Positions 58,601-64,000 of a stretch of 64,000 nucleotides of DNA are shown piece after piece (within the stretch, counting starts at the first letter, position 1; every line of letters begins with the position of its first letter). The position numbers and the translations under genes were made by a program. Source of the stretch: Alviniconcha marisindica (taxonomy: Eukaryota > Mollusca > Gastropoda > Provannidae); assembly GCA_018857735.1 (NCBI GenBank), contig JABMCL010002049.1:2287001-2351000 (forward strand). The letters run 5' to 3'. The notes beneath the pieces are model-generated. The model was not told the origin of the DNA. It ran no database searches and saw nothing but the letters and a program-made list of their open reading frames with translations.

Positions 58601-60388
58601 CATGACTGTTATTATCAGTGCATTAGAAACGCATTACTGTTTAGTATTACTGTGATTATTGTTGTGATAATTATCAGGACTGTTATTATTAGTGCATTAG
58701 AAATGCATTACTGTTTAGTATTGCTGTGATTATTGTTGTGATAATTATCAGGACTGTTATTATTAGTGCATTAGAAATGGATTACTGTTTAGTATTACTG
58801 TGATTATTGTTGTGATAATTATCATGACAGTTATTATTACTGGTGCTGTTTGGAACTGAACGTTTGGACAGATTGTGACAGATGACTACCTGAGGGTAAA
58901 AAGTGACCCCAGTGGACATGCCTTCGCCATTGGAGACTGTGCCGACATTGACAGCTACCCACTTCCTTGCACTGCGCAGGTCTCATTCCTTACATTTTTT
59001 AAATATCTTATTAATCATTATTTTCTTTTTGTTGTTTTACTCTTGTTTTATTTTATTTTATTTTTTTCTTCTTTTTTGGGGGGCAAGTTTACCATAACAT
59101 ACCCAGTAGTACTCAAATGTTTTTTCTTTTACATCTTTCCTTCACACAAGCAGATTATGAGTGACTGAGTTTGAACATGCGCATTACTTACTTACATTTC
59201 AGCCATGTTTACAGTTTTGACCACGATATGCATTGCCTGAATATGTTTTGAATTCAAGTTTTTGCTTTTACACTGGTTTTTTGTTGTTTATTTTTTCTTT
59301 GGCTGAAGTTAGTCCTGAAAACTTTGTTGAAGGCACTGTTTTACTGTGCAAATGCTTTGCATCTGTTTTGTCCTCGTAAGGTTTTTGTTTTTGTAGTAAA
59401 CTTGATGTATTTGTTCAGATTTCGAGTGATTTTTCTTTCATTAGGTTGCAGAGCGACAGGGCCGTTTCCTTGCCAACTTTCTGAACAAAGATTGCAGCAG
59501 CAATGCTGAGCCATTCCACTTCAAAAGCATGGGCATGCTGGCTTACATCGGACGGTACAAAGCTCTGACTGACACACCTGTTGCACAGCTGCAAGGTAAG
59601 CTGTAAATGGGTATCATCATACTAAAACTATATGTTTTCTGTAGCACCCTTTCTAAGAAAAAAAAAGGGAGCTCATGACACTTTACAAAAAAGGACATGC
59701 AAGATTTGCACAGCTGCAAGGTAAGTTGTAAATAGGTGTCATACTAACAAAACTACTTCTGTTTTCTGTAGCACTCTTTCCAAGAAAAAAGGGAGCTCAT
59801 GGCATTTTACACAAACAGGACATGCAAGAATACAGGTTAACATACACTGTGATACAGTGATACTGCAGGCTTAAAGTCTGATGGACTGGGATTGTTAAAG
59901 ATGCACAGTGGTGTGAACTGTTTTGAATGGAATCTGAGTTATTGTGAATAGTGGTACTTTTTCATTGTCTGTCCGTGTGTGTGTGCTCCTCTTCCTCCTC
60001 TTTTTAGTTTTTTTGATAATGGTGTTTTGTTTCAACATTATCCTGTTTCTTCTGTGTGTGTGTTTTTTCTGTGTGTCTGTGTGTGTCCTTTTTTCTCTCC
60101 CTTTTTTCTTTTCTTCTTGCTCTCTCTTTTAGCAGTTTTTGTATTGCTTTCAAATAACCTGATAGTGATACATTGATCTTTTTGTTGAATTTTGTTTTTT
60201 ATTATTATGTAATGTGCCATTTATTTTATTTTATTCATTGCTCTTCGTGCCCAACAGGGTTTCATTCCTGGTTGCTATGGCGATCAGCGTACCTGACCAG
60301 ACTAGGGAGCTGGCGACTCAGGATGCAAGTTCCAGTTGATTGGTCGAAAACCCTGCTCTTTGGACGGGACATATCACGCTTTGAGTGA
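52654..60388 (+). CDS. Type II (alternative) NADH:ubiquinone oxidoreductase, mitochondrial
   Basis: Single-polypeptide flavoprotein that oxidises NADH and reduces ubiquinone without pumping protons, a rotenone-insensitive bypass of complex I. Nine exons: 52654-52867, 53346-53523, 54020-54245, 55378-55548, 56819-56978, 57655-57785, 58872-58979, 59445-59595 and 60258-60388 (1470 nt, 489 aa; all phases close). Residues 1-70 are Arg/Ser/Leu-rich without acidic residues near the start (MLRMRLFRS), as in a mitochondrial presequence. The first Rossmann motif is [10 protein letters not shown] (about 82-91). The NADH motif [16 protein letters not shown] starts near 242, then [10 protein letters not shown], the FAD motif AIGDCADI (about 379-386), and the family tail [10 protein letters not shown]. 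The most likely alternative within the superfamily, AIFM2/FSP1, lacks this tail. The start codon could be 52654 or 52663. Confidence 0.92.
54260..55110 (+). repeat. 65-70-bp minisatellite, NADH dehydrogenase intron 3
   Basis: About 12 copies of TACACAGACACATTTACATA followed by CAGCAGAATCCCC, TAA..CAATGTTTTTC and TGACTTTCCTTGAAC. They start at about 54281, 54351, 54421, 54491, 54556, 54621, 54691, 54761, 54831, 54901, 54971 and 55036. The array begins within 15-35 bases of the exon 3 donor. Confidence 0.93.
55950..56535 (+). repeat. ~50-bp minisatellite, NADH dehydrogenase intron 4
   Basis: About 12 copies of a unit containing TTATGAATGGCGGTTCATTC, then AGCTGATTAAGTTTTGTGAGACAGTGTTTG, settle into an exact 50-bp period in the second half. 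Earlier copies are shorter and more diverged. No coding role. Confidence 0.92.
57130..57612 (+). repeat. ~37-bp minisatellite, NADH dehydrogenase intron 5
   Basis: About 13 imperfect copies of GTGACATCAAATGGGAACAC, then TGTTCCTAGGATGTCAT, fill most of the intron before exon 6 (57655). Confidence 0.92.
57843..57864 (+). repeat. G-rich tract at the start of NADH dehydrogenase intron 6
   Basis: GGGGGTGGGG followed by a long G run, less than 80 bases past the exon 6 donor. In the pre-mRNA sense strand it can form a quadruplex. Confidence 0.85.
58545..58850 (+). repeat. 74-bp minisatellite, NADH dehydrogenase intron 6
   Basis: Four copies with an exact 74-bp period start GCATTAGAAATGCATTACTG at 58546, 58620, 58694 and 58768, followed by TTTAGTATTACTGTGATTA and TTGTTGTGATAATTATCA. 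Copies differ at one to three bases. The array ends about 20 bases before the exon 7 acceptor region. Confidence 0.93.
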
Positions 60389-60800
60389 AGTCGATTAACT
60401 CCCTGTGGAACATTATTAGAGTGTTGTTTCCACCTGCTTTCGACCAGATGGCTCAAAGCCATGCTGCTTTGCTGTTGTTAACCTCTTGTATGGTTAGCCT
60501 TTTTCATCATTGTGCCTGTGATAGATACTATCACTTGTTGATATCACACAACAACATGATAGTTTCTGGGGAAACAGTGTTGTGTGGTTAGACTTTTTTG
60601 TTGTCGTGTCTGTGATTGTATCTGATAGTTTCTGGGAAACAACGCTAATGTTGGTGTTTTGGGTCCAAACTGTCATATCTGACCAAATCTGCAGCTTTAG
60701 ATGGCCAAACTAACTGTGGTGAATTTCAAGAGGTAGCCCTTTACTTCCCAGCCACTGGCAATGGCATCTGTTTGATGGAGTCAGTTTTTCCTTTCTACTG

Positions 60801-60806
60801 ATTAAA
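60801..60806 (+). terminator. Candidate polyadenylation signal of the NADH dehydrogenase gene
   Basis: ATTAAA, the common variant hexamer, about 410 bases after the stop codon at 60386-60388. No nearer AATAAA was found. Confidence 0.35.
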
Positions 60807-60809
60807 ATC

Positions 60810-61370
60810 ATAGCAGTCCTTCTGTGTCACTTCTGCAAAACTCCCTGACAATACATTAACGAACTGTCCTGTCAAAGGAAGCATTAATTTTGTTGGTGGT
60901 TTTCTTTTGGTTTTGAGTGTGGTTTCCTTCACTGGGTAAGATGGAACAAGAAAGAGAAAATATCTTCACAAACAAACAGCATGTAGTAATCCCAAATGGT
61001 AAACAAAACTGACATTAGATATCATCAAAAGTGTCTCAAAATAGAAAGAGGGGGAAGGGAGGGGTGGGTGGCAAAGAGGAGCATGACCTGTAGGTGCAAC
61101 ACCTATACAAAACTAATTCTCAGGTATCTTCATCATTACGGGTATTTTGTTTTACTTCAAAGGTATTGCTTTAAACAATTATATTGTTGTTTTCTGCGTA
61201 TTATTGTTTTCTATATATCTGTCATTTTGATGTATGCTTTTTTACTCCCATGAAAAAGCGAGTTGTTGTTGCATCGTTTCCCAGTGAATCACTCTGAGGG
61301 TCACCCACATATGCAGTTGTAACGTTGACAAATGCATTCCACAAGGTGAGAACATTACACATGCAACTAT
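60810..61370. other. Intergenic, nothing recognised
   Basis: No conserved coding or RNA feature was seen between the NADH dehydrogenase 3' end and the satellite block. Confidence 0.45.
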
Positions 61371-61371
61371 T

Positions 61372-62745
61372 TTTTTTATTACTCCACCACAGGGGCAGCC
61401 ACCTGCTGCCTTTGAAGTCCCCAGATAACCATGCAGCACATACCAAGTCCTCAGATAACCATGCAGCACATACCAAGTCCTCAGATAACCATGCAGCACA
61501 TACCAAGTCCCCAGATAACTATGCAGCACATACCAAGTCCCCAGATAACTATGCAGCACATACCAAGTCCCCAGATAACCATGAAGCACATACCAAGTCC
61601 CCAGATAACCATTCAAGATTCAAGATTACTTTATCATCTCATCAGAGAAATTAAAATGTGGCTGAACATTAACCACATCACAGTACACAATAACACATAT
61701 TATTTTATATTTTAAAACTCAAAGAACAGTTATTGAAAATACAAAAGTTACATAATAAACAAACTAGTAATTTACGTCATTTACACACACACATACACAT
61801 ATTTACACTGCTCTGACATTTGAACAGATTTATCTGTTCAGAAATGCTATTGACTGCAGAACAAAACCATGCAGCACATACCAAGTCCCCAGATAACCAT
61901 GCTGCACATACCAAGTCCCTAGGTAACCATACAGCACATACCAAGTCCCCAAACAATCATGCAGTTCATACCAAGTCCCCGGATAAGCATGCAGCATTTA
62001 CCAAATCCCCAGATAACGATGCAGAGCATACCAAGTCCCCAGATAACTGTGCAGCACATACCAAGTCCCCAGATAACCATTCAGGATTCAAGATTACTTT
62101 AGTATCACATCAGAGAAATTAAAACATGGCAGAACATTAACCACATCACAGTACACAATAACACATATTTTATATTTTAAAACTCAAAGAACAGTTATTG
62201 AAAATACAAAAGTTACATAATCAATAAATTAGTAATTTATGTCATTTACACACACACACTCACACTGCTCTGACATTTGAACAGATTTATCTGTTCAGAA
62301 ATGCAATTGACTGCAGAACAAAACTATGCAGCACATACCAAGTCCCCAGATAACCATGCAGCACATACCAAGTCCCCAGATAACTATGCAGCACATACTA
62401 AGTCCCCAGATAAGCATGTAGCACATACCAAGTCCCCAGATAACCTTGCAGCACATACCAAGTCCCCAGATAACCATGCTGCACATACCAAGTCCCCAGA
62501 TAACCATGCAGCACATACCAAGTCCCCAGATAACCAAGCAGCACATACCAAGTCCCCAGATAACCATGCAGCACATACCAAGTTCTCAGACAACCATGCA
62601 GCACATACCAAGTCCCCAGATAACCATGCTGCACATACCAAGTCCCCAGATAACCATGCTGCGCATACCAAGTCCCCAGAAAACCATGCAGTGCATACCA
62701 AGTGCCCAAATAACCATGCAATGCACAACATTTTAATGTAGACCT
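61372..62745 (+). repeat. 30-bp satellite in a higher-order arrangement
   Basis: Three arrays of the unit CATGCAGCACATACCAAGTC CCCAGATAAC (30 bp) lie at about 61410-61612, 61862-62080 and 62322-62725. They are separated by two near-identical spacers of about 240 bases (61612-61861 and 62080-62321) containing TCAAGATTACTTTA.TATC, CAGAGAAATTAAAA, ACCACATCACAGTACACAAT and GAACAGATTTATCTGTTCAG. Array plus spacer therefore forms the larger repeating unit. The 30-bp unit lacks stops in several frames, so ORFs of 90-154 codons here are artefacts. Confidence 0.93.
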
Positions 62746-63035
62746 GGTGTGAAGATAGTCCCCAAATAACTATGTAGCACACAACATTTTAATGTAGCCT
62801 TGGTGTGAAGATAGTCACCAGATAACCATGCCACACATAACATTTTAGTGTAGACTTGGTGTGAAGATAGTCACCAGATAACCATGCAGCACATAAACAA
62901 CATTTTAGTGTAGACTTGGTGTGAAGATAGTCACCAGATAACCATGCAGCACATAACATTTTAGTGTAGACTTGGTGTGAAGATAGTCCCCAAATAACTA
63001 TGCAGCACACAAGAACATTTTAATGTAGACGATGT
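62720..63035 (+). repeat. ~60-bp tandem repeat flanking the satellite
   Basis: About five copies of ACATTTTAGTGTAGACTTGG, then TGTGAAGATAGTCACCAGATAACCATGCAGCACATA. The second half of the unit carries the CCAGATAACCATGCAGCACATA core of the 30-bp satellite, so one repeat grew out of the other. Confidence 0.9.
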
Positions 63036-64000
63036 TTTTGCTGGTGTCAGTGTGTTGTGACAAGGCCAGAGCCAAGGCATAACAAGTCTATGTAATGTAG
63101 ATCAGTGTTAGGCCAGCCAGCCATATAGGCATTTGATGCGATTTTCTAAAACACCATAAATGTAATAAATATTAAGCATTGCATGATGGTGCTACACATT
63201 GAACTTGACTTGTTTGTACCACGGTCAGTGACCTTGACCATATTTCAAGGACACAGTAGTGTCATCATTTTCACTGAAAAATTAATTTTCTTATTTGATT
63301 AAGTTGAACTTGAACTCGAACTCAAAAACTTTATTTTACAAGGATTGTAGTTTAGGTTCATTCAAAAACCTGTCTAACAACTAGTCCTCTGTAAGATTGT
63401 TATTTTTGTTGAATAAATCAAGAATATATCACCAATTTGAACTTTCATATGTTTTTGTAATTGATGTTTTTTCTTGATTTGACAAAAGTTTTAACATTGG
63501 CATCTTTTTTTTCCAGACACCATTTAATATTAAATAACATTGTTTCAGAGTTACTTACTGTTTCAAACTTTGCTTGATTGAAACCTTACTTGGGTACAGA
63601 GGCAGACCATGTCTGATGACCCTGACCTTGGTTTTTAAGGTCACAGTTAGGTAAGAAACTTAAACTGCACATTTTGTTTTTTAGACTGTTTTTTTGCATG
63701 TAGTTTAAATGTTGCATTGTTGCTACATGCCTTAAAAACACCATGCACAATATGCATTGTGGGACTGTGGTGTGTATTTAAAGGAAATAGTGCTGTGATT
63801 TTGTCCAGTTTGCACTTGGATGGAAGTCTTCTCTGCATGCTTGCTTTTCTTGATTTTAAAAGAAACATTTTGATATTTTAATTTTAGACTTTTAACATTT
63901 GACGTGACAAATCTATGGACTCTGGTAAGACTTATCTACTGCCAACCCTGCTTTTATGTAATATATATGTTGTAGCCGTCTTGGTGATTTGATTTGGCAA
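63036..64000. other. AT-rich right end, nothing recognised
   Basis: No coding block, RNA or tandem repeat was recognised. A GAACTTGAACTCGAACTCAAAAACTTTATT stretch near 63305-63334 resembles the 3' tails of dispersed retroelements. Confidence 0.4.

Noticed and set aside
61410..62725. CRISPR-like regular repeats
   Set aside because: Units are contiguous with no unique spacers, and the genome is eukaryotic. The same applies to the 33-bp array at 47.5-48.3 kb.
62277..62741. 154-codon AAHTKSPDNH repeat ORF and its antisense frames
   Set aside because: It comes from the 30-bp satellite; three frames and both strands are equally open, and no gene context exists.

Overview
This is a eukaryotic nuclear window, almost certainly from an animal. 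The genes are split into many short exons by large GT-AG introns, and the proteins align exon by exon with conserved metazoan families. The tRNA-derived SINEs, a dispersed repeat containing GTTTTACGCCCAGTCA, abundant CA/CT/TA microsatellites and poly-C tracts, and an alternative NADH dehydrogenase (absent from vertebrates) suggest a lophotrochozoan, most likely a gastropod mollusc. The species assignment is an inference.

Layout, left to right. (1) FTSJ3, minus strand, 5' part only; its 3' part lies off the left edge. (2) A probable shared promoter near 5.6-5.85 kb. (3) EIF3C, plus strand, 21 coding exons, 880 aa. (4) RPL6, minus strand, 4 coding exons, 195 aa; its introns hold six copies of two box C/D snoRNA genes. 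(5) A compact divergent promoter, then INO80E, plus strand, 8 exons, 244 aa. (6) A convergent gene on the minus strand for a 500-aa C2H2 zinc-finger/coiled-coil protein that I do not recognise. (7) A promoter-like block with CRE and NRF1-type sites. (8) ADAT2, plus strand, with its whole coding sequence in one exon. (9) A 9-exon, 489-aa type II (alternative) NADH dehydrogenase, plus strand. (10) About 3.5 kb of tandem repeats and AT-rich DNA to the right edge.

Most of the genes serve translation: FTSJ3 (pre-rRNA processing and methylation), EIF3C (initiation), RPL6 (60S protein), the snoRNAs (rRNA 2'-O-methylation) and ADAT2 (tRNA wobble inosine). INO80E is a chromatin-remodelling subunit, and the NADH dehydrogenase feeds electrons into mitochondrial ubiquinone.

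The most notable observations are the snoRNA clusters in RPL6, including two U31-like genes whose guide fits the 28S P-loop; a triplicated 5' splice site in INO80E; an EIF3C 3' splice site at the edge of a 25-bp satellite; four consecutive NADH-dehydrogenase introns that each carry a different minisatellite; and two inverted copies of a TTAA-flanked piggyBac-type MITE. Exon boundaries were read by hand from splice consensus, reading phase and remembered family sequences; no alignment was run.
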